A stretch of DNA of 64,000 nucleotides from Ammopiptanthus mongolicus (Eukaryota > Streptophyta > Magnoliopsida > Fabales > Fabaceae), in assembly GCA_039655645.1 (NCBI GenBank), contig CM077350.1:14148318-14212317 (forward strand), given 5' to 3'. A program made the translations under genes and the position numbers. Positions 34,508-47,414 of this stretch are shown piece by piece. Positions within the stretch are counted from its first letter, which is position 1. Every line of letters starts with the position of its first letter. The notes beneath the pieces are model-generated. The model was not told the DNA's origin. It saw only the letters and a program-made list of their open reading frames with translations, and searched no databases.

Positions 34508-35889
34508 TCTTCTTTTAATCTTTATCATTCAATCATCATATTCCTTATTTTAAACACATTTTTTCTCTTTGTTAATATATTAGATGAGGGGTTGAGATTC
34601 ACATAAGAAAAAATAACATGAGGGGATTCATTCCCATTTGGTTCACATTTGCAAAAATACGTTTGGGTCCAAAACTTACGTTTATCCCAAAGGAACCCTA
34701 TAAATACCTTATCTCAAACGTTCGTTTCAAATTTTCCAACAATAAACCAAACATGCACGTATCGATTGCTATAGAACCGATATAGAAACTACACTTTTTA
34801 TATGAGTTATATCGATTCTATAGCAACCGAGGTAGAAAGTTAAAAACAACGTTATATATTTACAAAAATATCATCACCTTTTAAATGGGTTAAAATATAA
34901 CCGATGTAAAAACATGTTTTAGAATCCATAATTTGCACTAATGTCATGACTCTCATATGAACCCAAAAAGGAAGAAAAGTTAATATATGCAACTCAAATA
35001 TTCAAGAAACTAACCAAAAAGTTAGGGATTAGGACCCTTACCTTGAGAGGTTGTTCAAAACCTAGAAATCCTTGAGGTGGAAGAGAGATCCTCAAAGTTG
35101 CTCCTCTAGCTCTTCCTTCTTCTAAATAAGAATAGAGAGAAAGAATATGAGATTCCTGACTTTTCAATAGGGAAGGAGAGAAACATGAAGGACAGGACTT
35201 ATCAATTTCCTCTCAATCTCCAAAAATCCTAGCACCCGCTTCTCTCTTCTCCTCCCTCTTTGGTTCATGATGGAAATGCAAGGGGAGACTACTCCCCTCT
35301 TGCATTTCAATTACCTAAACTTTTGTTTATTGCACCGGGAAAATAATATTTATTCCTTCGATATATTTAAATTTTTAATTTACCTGGGGAAAGACGCCAA
35401 ATTTCTACAACCCTACACAAAAGAGACGGGTTTCACAGTATATCCCCTTTAAAAAATTCATCCCAAATTCTCAAGCTAACAACAACATCCAACAAGATGG
35501 CTTTTAATTAGAGACATGCATTAGCGGGACAAAACTAAATAGGCTCACTTGCAGTTTTTCAAGAAACAATCATAACACATCGAAAACATCATCATAAAAA
35601 AAACACATCAATCCATAGAACATTAAACATAGCGTACATCATGCAGAAGTGGGGTGTTCAGATATAATTTTTTCCAGCTTCTAATGTGTAGCAACTTAAA
35701 CACAAAGTAACTGTAGCAATACGTTCTGCGAGAGAGTTGAACAAAGCTTTCATGACTTATTTAGCTTGTTAAGGCTCTTTCACCAAAATAATCATGTTGT
35801 GTCATGTAAAAAAAACTGAAGACCAACTAGAGAAGGTTCAAACTGTTTTGAAGAGAATTAGACGAAGGTTTTAATAGAAGTTTTACTAT
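34508..35889. other. non-coding stretch with an inverted repeat
   Basis: No gene is recognised. An inverted repeat lies at about 34758-34838: CGATTGCTATAGAACCGATA on the left and a near-complement TATCGATTCTATAGCAACCG on the right, about 30 bases apart. It could be a decayed MITE or the end of a CACTA-like element. The rest is AT-rich. Confidence 0.45.
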
Positions 35890-35897
35890 CTAAGGAA

Positions 35898-36072
35898 CAG
35901 GGCCGGCCCAAGCATAAAGCTGCCCAAGCCCTTGCTTTAGGCCTCTCAAAAAAACAATTTTTTCTTTAGAAAAAAAGCCCACTTTGTATTTTTTTATATT
36001 ATCTTTTTGATATGTTTCATACATCAATAAACATAAGTTAGCCCATTTGGTATAAAAACTTACCATTAACTG
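35898..36072. mobile_element. hAT-type MITE (175 bp)
   Basis: Bounded by an exact 8-bp duplication CTAAGGAA (35890-35897 and 36073-36080). The left end is CAGGGCCGGCCC, followed by GCTTTAGGCCTC, the style of a widespread plant hAT-derived repeat. The right end is TTAACTG, so only the outer CAG/CTG bases pair. No coding capacity. Confidence 0.78.
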
Positions 36073-36080
36073 CTAAGGAA

Positions 36081-37320
36081 AATAGCTTGAATTCGAAAAG
36101 AGTCATTATGCAAAAAAAAAAAAAAAAAAGGTTTCAGTTCTATTATGAAGTGCAACAAATTAGTTTTTTTTTATGTTCCCTTGAGTTTGGCTAAGACATA
36201 GACTTTTGCTTAGTTGCCTAATTACTTAAAAGTCATAGTCAATTTCCAAGAAGGATGCATTGATCTAACCTTGACAACAATCAACCTTATGGTAAGTTGT
36301 TCACAAAAGAAGAAAATCAAAATCTGCTTTTAGAAGAAGTGTTATGCAGTAGGTTAGAGTTCATTTTCAAGCTTATATTGATAATGAATAAATGATCCAA
36401 AAATTCTAAAAAAACTTATAGAGTAAATTTAAGGTATTATCTTTCAAATTTAATTAAGTTCCAAGTGTTTTGGATATTTAGGCTAAAAGATATGCAAATT
36501 GGTTTCTAGTCCAGTCAAGACTGCCTATTACCTATAGAAAAAAAGGAGGATGCAAACTCGACGGGGGAGTTGGAGGATGTAAGAATCGCCCTCTTACTTT
36601 ATCAAATCCATGCAACATTTGTCATGAGGTAAACATAAAAGATTCATAAATTCATACTTTGGCAATCTATTCCACCAAGTACTTTCACATAAACATCGCG
36701 TCAATGCACATACACATACATAGTTCCATAATCACATCAAAGCAAATTACATACTACGCACTGAGGTGGACACACGTGGTGCTCAGGGTGTGCATATGCA
36801 CACCCTCATTTTTAAAAAAAAAATTATAACTATCTTATATTTGGTTTTTTTACCCCCAATAGTAGGAAAATTTGCACACCCATGCCACTAGGTATACACA
36901 CGACAACACCCTCGTCCCTCTCTCTCACGAAACCACCTCCACCTCGCTCACACGAAACTACCTCTAGCTTCACTGAATCACTGTCTCACAGAAAGCACCC
37001 TCCGCCCGTCGAACTGCATAGCACTGCAACGCCGCTCACAGCATAGCACCGCCGTCGACGCTGCTCGCACGCCACACAACACAACTCGTGAGTCATATGG
37101 ACACGAGCTTCCTTCTCTTTATGCTTTGACTAAGGCTAATTTGGGATTTAAATTCAACATACAACACTTCGGATATGCTAGTTTGATTAGACTCATACAA
37201 AGGTCGATCGAAGTGTATCGGCTGTCGAATACAGAGCCTTTCTGCTATACTAGCTATGTATTTCGTCTGCACCAATTCAATTCAAGTTGTTGCTAAATAC
37301 TCATACCACATCTCTCTTAT
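36081..37320. other. non-coding stretch, possible hAT remnant
   Basis: No gene is recognised. Near 36785 CAGGGTGTGCATATGCACACC, and near 36870 TTTGCACACCCATG, resemble ends of hAT-type repeats, but I could not pair them with a duplication. From 36900 to 37080 the sequence is C-rich and leader-like. Confidence 0.4.
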
Positions 37321-37735
37321 CACTTCTGGAACACCGCTAGGCTTAGGTCCACTCTTTCTATCTCCATTATACAAAGGCCTCTTTTCTTTTATGGAATGAC
37401 TGAATAAGAATGAGAACACAGACAATAACCCTGGTCCTCTATGATTTCTTCAACTCTGGATTCTCCAATATTTCCCTGAATTCGTTTCTTTTAGATTCAA
37501 TATGACCACACTTCCCTTAAATCCTGCAATCTTAGGACAACATCTTCAACAAATTCCCTCTTCCAAGCAGTCAGTATTTGAAGTGGCAAGTATCCTGATC
37601 ACTACTGCTTCTTGCCATTCGTCTAAATTCTGCCCTATTTTGCCTAAAAGAATAAGCCCCAACTAGGTTTTTCCTAATCCAGAGATGGCTCATTCCACTG
37701 CCTTTGTTCAAGAAATCACTAACGGCTGGAGTAGT
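37321..37735 (+). other. left part of a split gene-like fragment
   Basis: Directly left of the gypsy element at 37736. An ATG at 37685 opens MAHSTAFVQEITNGWSS. When the 5-bp target duplication is allowed for, this frame runs on to the right of the element (LLTSRDLLYGVKPT at 47415-47455) before a stop. The family is not certain; see 47415-48251. Confidence 0.4.
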
Positions 37736-40700
37736 TGTAATACCTCGGTTTTCACTGTTTTTTCTAATAACAGTAAAAATATATATCTTTTATATTTTTA
37801 TCCGAGATTTAGAAAATGATTATGGATAAACCAAAATCATATTCATACTCTAAATTATCGTAGAGAGTTACGGTTAAATTTTGGGTTGAAAGTTCAAGCG
37901 GAGTCCAGTCTGTGTTTTCACTGACAGTAAGATTTTACTGACTAGAAAACCTAATTTTGACTCGTGAACGAAACAATTAGGTTTTATATTTTATTTCCAA
38001 CGATATTGGTTATTTTGAAAATTTTCAAAATAAATAAGTCGTTATACATTAGTCGGGTGAGAAACCTAAATCGGGAAGTCGATGGAGTCGAGAACGGTCG
38101 TGCAGTGACAAAACAGGTCACCTGAGTGCGGTGAGTCAAAGGGTGAGTCACCACCATGACTCACCATGAGTCATCCTTATCTCCTAAGAAAATATCTAAG
38201 ATATTTTCTGGATTTCTAAAATATCCAAGATATTTAGGGCAAGAAAAGACCATTTTGTCCTTGGGAATTTCTGAAATTACATTTCTGGCCCTGTGACATA
38301 CCGCCGTCATCATTACCTTTCTAAAAATATCTAGGTATTTTTGGGCGTTTTGACGTTTACATCCTTAGCCTTTTGTTAAAATGACAATTTTGTCCCTAAG
38401 TGAAATTACCCTTTTGTCCCCAAATGAACAAAGTTTGGACCTTCTTATCCCTTCCTCCTCACGCCCCTAAAGCCTCCCTAACACTCCATTTTCTTCACTT
38501 TCTCACAAACACAAAGTCTTGCTTACTTTATGGTTTTGAAGATCAAAGTTAGAGTTTTTAGTTTCTCTCCTTTGTTCTTGGTATTCTTGAGTTGTTCTTT
38601 ACTTTCTCTCAATTTTCCCACCAACCAAGAGGTAAACTCTCTTGACTCAAGTTAGTAAACTTGTTCCTTGCTTCATTGTCTGGACATCTATGTGTTTTAT
38701 TTTCTCAAGTGATCCATAAGCAAAGTTGTTAAGCACCACTTGCTTGATTCCTTGTAATTTTTCATCATTCAAGAGGTAATCTCTTCTCCCTATGATCAAT
38801 CAGGATCTCTTCTTCATTCATTTGGTAAGATTATGCAATGAATCATCATCATCCACTTTCATGAAACTTTCTTCAAAAATCTCTAGAAAATCATAGAAAA
38901 ATCCTATGATCATGAAACCAATTTCTATGAACTCATCAAGACCTCTATGTTCATCAGTCAAGAGCATGAATCAAACTAAAAATTTCCTCCCTATTCCTTA
39001 ATGAATGGCCGAAACCCTAACCTTTTTGGTTGGGTGAGTTTTGATTCAAATCTTTGATAAATGATTAGTGATTATGTCTTCATCACACTTAAGGATCATT
39101 AATCCAAGAGTTACTAAATTTCAACATCCTTAGCCTAATTATTTAATGAAGGCCGAACCTACATCATAGTGGATTAGCAAGTTTCTTTTCAAAGGTTAAC
39201 TTGTACCATGTTGTTTGGTGAAGGATTTGTTGAGTAATTGTAGTTAGGTGATTCGTGAAATATGATGAGCTTAGGAGGATCGTTTCAGACCAAAGACCGT
39301 GAACACTACTTGGTAGCTTCACTTGATTTGATGTGGTTGGTGATTTGTGGTGTAGAGGGAAGTGTTGAAAAATCGAAGCGAAAGAACCTTACTTGACTTC
39401 AAGAGGTAAGGGGAGTTTGCCTGAGGGATTTTTCCGATAACTATATGTTATCCGTGATTGGTCTGTATAGTTCTGTTTAAGCTTCATGTGGTTTTACTAA
39501 TGTTCTATGCTTAGTATATGTCTGTGATGATGTATTCTTGGATAGAAAAGTGTTTTCATGTATGCTAAAAACCATACTTTGATCTCTAGATCAAATAAGG
39601 ATTTTTATGTATGTCTATGGTTGAATGATGTATGATTATTGTTCATCGTAATATTGTGGTTATTTTGAGATATTACTTGACAAGTTAGTGAAGCAAAATC
39701 TTCACATCCCACATGGTATAGCATTCGGCCATAATGGTTAGAAAAGGAAGAACATGAGTTTGTTCTTGAACTTCAATGTTTTTGAAAGCAAATAAGTGTT
39801 TTAGTAACTTGTATTTCAAAAACAAACAAGAAGTGATTTTGATCCAAAGTTCAACTAAGGGTTAGGCCCTCAAGTGTTTTTAACTAAGGTGAAAACGTGT
39901 TTTAATTTAGTCAAAGTTTGTTCAATTAAATAAGTGTTTTCAAGATAAAAGGATAAAGTGATTTCATGAAAGAAAAACTCAATATGAAGTTACCTTAGGT
40001 TTAGTAGGATGTCACATTCTTTCTAAAAACCAAGTTTACATTCAATCTTCAAAGTATAAAGAGGACTTTGTCCTAAAGTTTAGATTTAAATGAATCATAG
40101 TTCGAAAAACTAATGAAATTCCATTTTCTTTTCTACTAACTTAGATCACGGTTTTACACTAAGTTAGTAAGGAAAAACACTTTTCAAATTGGTTAAGGTA
40201 CTTTACTTTAAGCAAGTAACCAAGTTCTTTTAAATCAAATGAGTTTTTCAAATAGAAAAGTTTTGGTTTACAAAGTTTTAAACTGAGAGTCCTCAACTCA
40301 AGTCGTAAAGTTTTACGCATGGAAACCTAAGTTAAGTAATTAACTTAGAGAAAAAGAAAAGGGATAATTAAGTATAGTATACGGTGGAACAAGACCATGC
40401 ACTCTACCATTGATGACTTGGTTCATCAATGACTTCATAAGCCTTAAGTGAATCAATACTCTTTTCATTATTTGAAACTCAAGGAATTAATATCTTAGAA
40501 AGGATCAAAGACTTATCTAAGAGGATTCTCAATCCTTCTTCATAACACTTAGGACTTGAGACATAATTCATAAAAACAAACACAAACACAAATATGAAAC
40601 GTTTTGGTTTTGAAATAGTAGTTCGATAGCGGACCGGTCGTCCGGATCCAAGAAAGTTCGTTCAATTGTTTCAGTCTTGTGATGACTCGATCCCGGAGGG

Positions 40701-42204
40701 ATCACGAGATTTATCCGATGGATAAAAGATGTTAATACACTTAAAATCATGTAAGAACTCTTAATGAGAAGATTTCTAAGGAATCCTGAGGTGTATTCCG
40801 TGAATAAATATAAACACTTGATATCTATGTAAGTCTTGTAACGGCAACATTCCTGTGGAATGACGACATTTATCCGGTGGATAAAAGTTTATAATACGAA
40901 GACATGTATAGTTCCTAAGGAAGAGAACCTTAGCGAACCTTAAGGTTTATCCAATGGATAGACATTGCTTTATCGCATCTGCTTTGTGTCAGCATTGGCA
41001 TTTCATTGCATGAGTTTCTAAGGCCGTGAGCCTTGGAGTTAAGCTTACACCTAGATGCTGGTGCGAATCTTATGGTGACAATCTTAAATGGTCTTTGGAG
41101 ATATCCGGGTTGGAAAGGCTGACATGTGACCAGTTAATAGCTCTTCTGTGTCGTGGCGAATCCGAGCAATACACTGATATCCTCTACTAGATGCCGTACT
41201 TTTCATGTTTGGTCGAGAGTATTTCCGTAAAGCCAGATTCGCCCATGTTACATTTGTTGCATCATCTTGCCCATGGCAGGGAATACACGGAACATGTCCT
41301 CCCATTCACTCTCTTCGACGTATTTGTTAGCTTCATGGAGTAGGGGTTAGAGTTTTACCCTTGTGGCATATGGCATTGAGTCACGTACATCGCATTGCAT
41401 TGCATAGCTGTTGATGATTAAATTTACTTATTATACATCACTATTCTGCTTTCGAAGATGACTTATACTGCTAATTGATTAATATGATATATTGCAATTT
41501 ATGGTATGCATGTTGGACATGTTGTTACCTAGTGCGTTGTCCTGTGTTACTTCTGCTATTGTGCTGTGTTGATACTACATATGTTCATATGATGTTTTGT
41601 GTGTCGTGCATGTATTTATCATGTTTAAAATCCACATATTGGTTACTCACCCTTGCTTGTACATGTTGGACACCCTGTTGTGTTTTTGGATACGTGTACA
41701 GATGCTTCTCAACGGTCATTTGGGTCACCTCGGGACCCTGTAGCTTGAGTTTCTTGATGTCGATGACGAAGATGTGTGAATTGTTAACGACGAGGCCTAG
41801 TCTCATTGGTACGATGTATGCTAGGTAGTAGGTTCTTTTGTCCTTGGAGTTCTTTTATCAAACCAGCTCTTAGGATTTTAATGTTTAAGTTGAGAAAGTC
41901 GGTATAAGTGTTTTTGACAACCTTTGTACAGTTTGGAATTTCATAATGAAAAACAATTTCAGGAAAGCTTATATGTGATGGTTTAGGGTTTGTGAATAAA
42001 CCTAGTTTATGTGTGTCGTCGAATGTAATGTGATTTTATTATTGTGATGTATGCATCACTTTTCCAAAGTATTATGCCGAAAATTTTTACACCCGAGCTT
42101 TCTGACTTAAAGTAAATTATCCTTTTTCCGAAAGCAACCCGCAATTCTCTTTTAAAATTATTTCCGCACATGTTCATGATGTAATACCCAAGTGGGGTGT
42201 TACA
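37736..42204 (+). repeat. 5' LTR of gypsy element (4469 bp)
   Basis: From TGTAATACCTCGG to GGGGTGTTACA. The outermost bases form the short inverted repeat TGTAA/TTACA. A conserved block CTTGTACATGTTGGACACC lies about 550 bases before its end and recurs in the 3' LTR and in the solo LTR at 48446. Short open frames within it are not genes. Confidence 0.88.
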
Positions 42205-45142
42205 TTAGTTGGTATAAGAGCTGGTCCAGTCTTTCGGGAACCTTGGGGAATAGGTATGTTATGTTTTGTTGTACGATCTCTGGTTGGACCTTGTTGAATT
42301 GTTTTCTTGTCAAACAATGTGTGTTGACACACAAGTATATGTGTTTTGATGGGTTCTAATCGGATTGAGGCCTTGTAAGAACTCATGTTTCGTAAATAAT
42401 ACTTGTTTTCATGTTGACACGTCGTTTATCCTTTTGGGATTATGTCAGACATTTGAACAAGTGTGCCTTAGACAGATAGAAGAATACCAAAAGCTTTTAA
42501 AGTAGAGGCATAGGTAGCTAGTAAGCGACTAAAGGAATGACAGGATAACGACATACTCACTAATAGAGTTGAGAGACTGGAATAGAATCTAGGTAGAGCA
42601 ATGGAAGTGTAGTAAGACTTTAGTGGACCTCGAGAAAAGATATGATAGTGATTATGAGCTCGAGCATTCTCAGACGCAAAAATCTGTTAGAAAAACCACT
42701 AAGTAAGAAATTACTAAGTTCCTCGTATTTTTAGACGACCGCTTAAGTCATGGGGATAGAATAGGAGAATGAAGACTTGATGATTCGGAAAAAAAATGAG
42801 AATTTTTATAATTGTGTTGTGATGATTTGATGTTGGTTTAACCATATGATTTAAGTTAGCTTATACAATAGTGATAGTTTTCCGAATACTCGATGATAAG
42901 TTGTCATACTAACCACCCAATAGCTTGTTGACAGTAGAAGGAGCTGTAATGACTTGGAATAGGCCGATATTATTGGACTTTCTAGAGTTAGTTACACCCG
43001 ATGAGGATCTTTGTTTGAAAGGATAGATAATCCTATAATGTTGAGAAAAAGCTTAGGAGTTGATAATAGTTCAACGATGATTTCCCTCGAAGTGTGGTAA
43101 TCACGTGAAGTTTCTTATGATTGTATTTTTAAGAAATGATTAGAACCTCCGCTGTTTGTCGATTTGATGGATAAGGCATTTGTTTCCACTAGGACAGATT
43201 GAGAGTTACACGTTATGGGTAGACTTGTAATCCAAGCTGATGATGGTGAAGAGTACGTATAATGCCTAAGTACAACTTTTCCCGAAGATTACGAATTATC
43301 AAAGACTAAGTGAACAAAAATGGAAATATGAATTTTGGAGATAGAATGGATGTCCTTAGGACTGGTATCCGTAGGGGAAAGAATTACGATGGATCTTACA
43401 GAGATAGGAATAGTGTCTAGTTAAGAGAACTTAAGACAGTGACCGGTGTAGATAAGTAAGACAAATAAGTTTGGACTCGCTTGCAACAACAACTATCTTA
43501 AGATATTGTTGACTCTTTTTTTCGATACTTTCAATTTTCGAGGACTTGGACATAAGCATGCGAGAAAAGTTTTCCAGGGTTAAAGAGAAGGTTGACTACT
43601 TCACCTGTGTTAGTGTTGCCTGATCCCAAGGGAGCATTTGTGTTCACACTCCTACATAATCCTCAGTGTATTAGACATTTGAGTGGATTGGTTTAATAGT
43701 GTCCATTGGTCTGGACATTTTTCATATTAATTCATTGAAAGATTTGTTATGACTATTTCTTGAGTTTTAACAGAAACGACTTCTTGATACTGGAAGTTTC
43801 TTGATGAAACTTAGTCTAATCACTTTTACATTTGGTAAATGTGATCCAGTCTAATATTTGGCCAGACTATCCTACTTTTGAAATTGTCGTTTTGTAAATT
43901 CTTTGTATTAAAAATGAATCCTCTTGGGGTTCGGAACTGTTCATATTTTGATTCCCTAATCCGCGGGACGATTATTATGAAAGAAGGAACTTTATTAGAG
44001 TCATGGTTGTAAACATGTATTAGCTATGCATTTTTACATTCACGAACCTATTGAAGAATCTTTTTACATACTGGATATTCTTGCATTCTTTTCAGAGTGG
44101 TAAAAACAAGATTCTTCTATATACTTTCTTATAAGAATAAGACTAGGAAAATTTTCCTTTGTTGAAAATTTCTTACCTTAATCTTCAAGGACCGAGTAAA
44201 GACCGAGTTCAACTGATCATCCTTAACTCCACTGGATGAGCAAGGAAAACGATTTGATCTTTGGAAGGTTGGTTAGGAGTAAATGTAGTATCTAGCTACA
44301 ATCATCCTTTAAGCAGGATAGACAAGAAGTGATGGGAGTTTTGTTGAGGTATAGTTGTGATTGATAAGATGTGAATCTTTAAGATCAATCTCAGTAAGTG
44401 AAACAATTACTATAAGTCAAGTATTGATCAAGGCAGAATAGTAGTTGGGAGACCTAGGGTAATGATCAATGTATGAGGTTAAGATGGATTTTATGAGTTT
44501 GAAGATTTATAAGAAAGTGTCCGTAGCAGTTTTACCTAAGCTAAATATAAGCATAGAAAAGGAGTTCTGAAGTAAAACTAAGTTGTTAGAAAGATTTATG
44601 AATTTGGATAATTCTACCCGATGCGATTTCTTTTTGGTTGTAGCTATATTAAGAGGTGCAATCATGTTCTTAAGGTTGTGATGCGTGAGTACGGTGTAGA
44701 TTAGAGAGATGGACTAGGTTCAAAAGAAACTAAGACTAAGATTGGATACCTTGGATCGAAACTGATGGATGTATTGTAAAAGGAATGTGTATCGTAGTTT
44801 AAATCTTGGTGTTAACACTAAGAGTTAAAGATGTCGGAGGAAGATTTTTCCTGAATGGATTAGTATTGAAGGAAGAGGTGTTAAGTTTTAATTATATCTC
44901 TCACATGTGAAGAAATTAAGGTAAGGTATTAAGGAGAAGGAGTATGGATTGAGGATAAACGATTTGATGTTTAGCGGTAAATCGAACGGAGCATAAGTAT
45001 GAAATTTGTTATTAGGTTACCAATGTTATTTAAGGGAGAATTACATACGGAGAGTACGATGTGCAACATAGGGATTAAGAAATCCTGTTTAGTTTTAAGT
45101 CACGAAATTTCGAGAACAAAATTTTTTTAAGTGGGGTAGGAA
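42205..45142 (+). pseudogene. gypsy gag-pol remnants
   Basis: No long open frame survives. Recognisable traces are a gag zinc-knuckle-like FNFRGLGHKHARK near 43525-43565 and, at about 43602-43640, SPVLVLPDPKGAF, the motif at the RT/RNase H junction of Ty3-gypsy elements (usually followed by a DAS motif, which is lost here). The distance between the two shows large deletions of protease and RT. The rest cannot be assigned. It is the internal region of the element between its LTRs. Confidence 0.6.
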
Positions 45143-46238
45143 TGTAACACCCCAATTTTCGTTGTTTTCTAATAACGGTAAAAATATATATCTTTTATAT
45201 TTTTATCCGAGATTTAGAAAATGATTTTGGATAAACCAAAATCATATTCATACTCTACATTATCGTAGAGAGTTACGGTTAAATTTTGGGCTGAAAGTTC
45301 AGGCTGAGCCCAGTCTGCATTTTCACTAACAGTAAGATTTTACTGATCAGAAAACCTAATTTTGACTCATGAACGAAACAGTTAGGTTTTATATTTTATT
45401 TTCAACGATATTGGTTATTTTGAAAATTTTCAAAATAAATAAGTCGTTATACGTTAGTCGGGTGAAAAACCTAAATCGGGAAGTTGAACGGTCATGCAGA
45501 GACAAAACAAGTCACCTGAGTGCGATGAGTCAGAGGGTGAGTCACCACCATTACTAGCAATACGTGCACGTTACATTTGTTGTAGCATCTTGCCCATGGC
45601 TGGCAATACACGGAACATGTCCTCACACTCACTCTCTTCGACGTATTTGTTAACTCCATGGAGTAGGGGTCAGAGTTTTACCCTTGTAGCATACGGCATT
45701 GAGTCATGTACATCGCATTGCATTGCATGGCTGTTGATGATTACATTTACTTATTGTACATCACTATTCTACTTTCGAGGATAACTTATGCTTCTAATTG
45801 ATTAATATGATATATTACGATTTATGGTATGCATGTTGGACATGTTATTGCCTGGTGTGTTGTACTGTGCTACTTCTGCTATTGTGCTGTGTTGATACTA
45901 CATATGTTCATATGCTGTTTTCTGTGTCGTGCATGTAGTTATCGTGTTTAAAATCCATATATTGGTTATTCACCCTTGCCTGTACATGTTGGACACCTTG
46001 TTGTGTTTTTGGATACGTGTATAGATGCTTCTCAACGGTCATTTGGGTCACTTTGGGACCCTATAGCTAGCATTTCTTGATGTCGATGACAAGATATGTG
46101 AACTGTTGACAATGAGGCCTAGTCTCATTGGTATGATGTGTAACGTCCCGGACTGCTTTCACGATTGCCGACTGTCCTCACAAATCAACACGGGTCTTTT
46201 CAGCATGCTTTGTCCTCACTCACACACTTTCTGGGAAA

Positions 46239-46343
46239 CTTCCCAGAAGGTCGCTCATCCCACAAATGCTCCAAATCAAGCACGCTTAACTATGGAGTTC
46301 TTATGTTCTAGGCTCCGGAAAAGAAGATGCATCTTGTTGGTAT
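46239..46343 (-). repeat. 5S-rRNA-like segment in Cassandra LTR (left copy)
   Basis: The minus strand reads GATGCATC, then GAACTCCATAGTTAAGCGTG, then GATGAGCGACCTTCTGGGAA. This parallels plant 5S rRNA from its middle to its 3' end, including internal promoter elements that pol III could read. It is not an authentic 5S gene. Confidence 0.85.
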
Positions 46344-46711
46344 AGGTAGTACCAATAAATTCTTATAAGCCTTCCTTCAACTGTATAGTCCCATACCTGC
46401 ACAGCCTCAGGATCCCTCTCATTCCGATTTGAATTCAGTTCATTCATGTATCCCTTTGCCTAGAAGTCTGCCAGGAGCCGCTCCTTGTCCATGGCTCATG
46501 CACCGGCGATCACTCCCCGCCCTCGTCAGCCTCAGGCGTTACATGCACACCAGCTTCAACCTGGTTCGTCCCCAAACCACATCGTACTGGGAGAGGTCCG
46601 CTCTGATACCATTTGTAACGTCCCGGACTGCTTTCAGGATTACCGACTATCCCCCACAAATCAACACGGGTCTTTTCAGCGTGCTTTGTCCTCACTCACA
46701 CTTTCTGGGAA

Positions 46712-46818
46712 ACGTCCCAGAAGGTCTCCCATCCCACAAATGCTCCAAGTCAAGCACGCTTAACTATGGACTTCTTATGTTCTGAGCTCCTGGAAAGAAG
46801 ATGCATCTTGTTGGTATA
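46712..46818 (-). repeat. 5S-rRNA-like segment in Cassandra LTR (right copy)
   Basis: Second copy of the 5S-like region, with GTTAAGCGTGCTTGA and ACCTTCTGGGACG on the minus strand. Confidence 0.85.
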
Positions 46819-47414
46819 GGTAGTACCAATCAATTCTTATAAGCCTTCCTTCAACTGTACAGTCCCATACTTGCACAGCCTTAGGATCCCTCTCATTCCG
46901 ATGTGAATTCAGTTCATTCATGTATCATTTGCCTAGAAGCCTGCCAGGAGCCGCTTCTTGTCCATGCCTCATGCACCGGCGATCACTCCCCGCCCTCGTC
47001 AGCCTCAGGCGTTACATGATGTATGCTAGGTAGTAGGCTCTTTTGTCCTTAGAGTTCTTTTTTCAAACCAGCTCTTAGGATTTTAATGTTTAAGTTGAGA
47101 AAGTCGGTATAGGTGTTTTTAACAACCTTTGTACAGTTTCAAATTTCAGAATGAAAAACAATTTCAGGAAAGCTTATATGTGATGGTCTAGGGTTTGTGA
47201 ATAAGCCTAGTTTATGTGTGTCGTCAAATGTAATGTGATTTTATTATTGTGATGTTTGTATCACTTTTCCGAAGTATTATGCTGAAAATTTTTACACCCG
47301 AGCTTTTTGACTTAAAGTAAATTATCCTTTTTCTGAAAGCAACCAGTAATTCTCTTTTAAAATTATTTCCGCACGGGTTCATTATGTAATGCCCAAGGTG
47401 GGTGTTACAGTAGT

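Larger units (their letters stand above)
46139..47016 (-). mobile_element. Cassandra TRIM with 5S-rRNA-like LTRs
   Basis: Flanked by an exact 5-bp duplication TGATG (46134-46138 and 47017-47021). The uninterrupted site is visible in the 5' LTR near 41811 (GGTACGATGTATG). Two LTRs of 405 bp (46139-46543) and 403 bp (46614-47016) flank only 70 bp. On the minus strand that interval starts with TGGTATCAGAGCGGACC (complement of 46595-46611), an excellent initiator Met-tRNA primer site. Each LTR contains, on the minus strand, a 5S-rRNA-like segment with AGTTAAGCGTGCTTG, the diagnostic trait of Cassandra. No protein is encoded. Confidence 0.95.
37736..47409 (+). mobile_element. Ty3-gypsy chromovirus-type element (Tekay/Del-like)
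   Basis: Flanked by an exact 5-bp duplication GTAGT (37731-37735 and 47410-47414). The 5' LTR is 4469 bp. A primer-binding-like TTGGTATAAGAGC follows at about 42209. The 3' LTR (45143-47409) is preceded by AATTTCGAGAACAAAATTTT and AAGTGGGG, the sequence pattern that precedes 3' LTRs in Tekay/Del chromoviruses. The interior is heavily decayed. A Cassandra TRIM is nested in the 3' LTR. Confidence 0.88.
45143..47409 (+). repeat. 3' LTR of gypsy element, internally deleted
   Basis: Bases 45143-45553 match the first 415 or so bases of the 5' LTR. The sequence then jumps to the equivalent of about 41245 in that LTR, so about 3.1 kb is missing. It continues colinear to TGTTACA at 47409, apart from the inserted Cassandra element (46139-47016). 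Confidence 0.88.

Noticed and set aside
36780..36890. Complete hAT MITE with CAGGGTGTGC ends
   Set aside because: I could not pair the two end-like sequences with a target duplication.
41475..41828. 117-residue Cys-rich open frame
   Set aside because: It lies wholly inside the 5' LTR of the gypsy element, and the 3' LTR copy does not keep the frame.
46239..46343. Genuine 5S rRNA gene
   Set aside because: The segment is diverged, present in both LTRs of a TRIM and lacks tandem 5S units, so it is the Cassandra 5S-like region.
46429..46785. 118-residue open frame
   Set aside because: It spans the LTRs and interior of a Cassandra element, which is non-coding.
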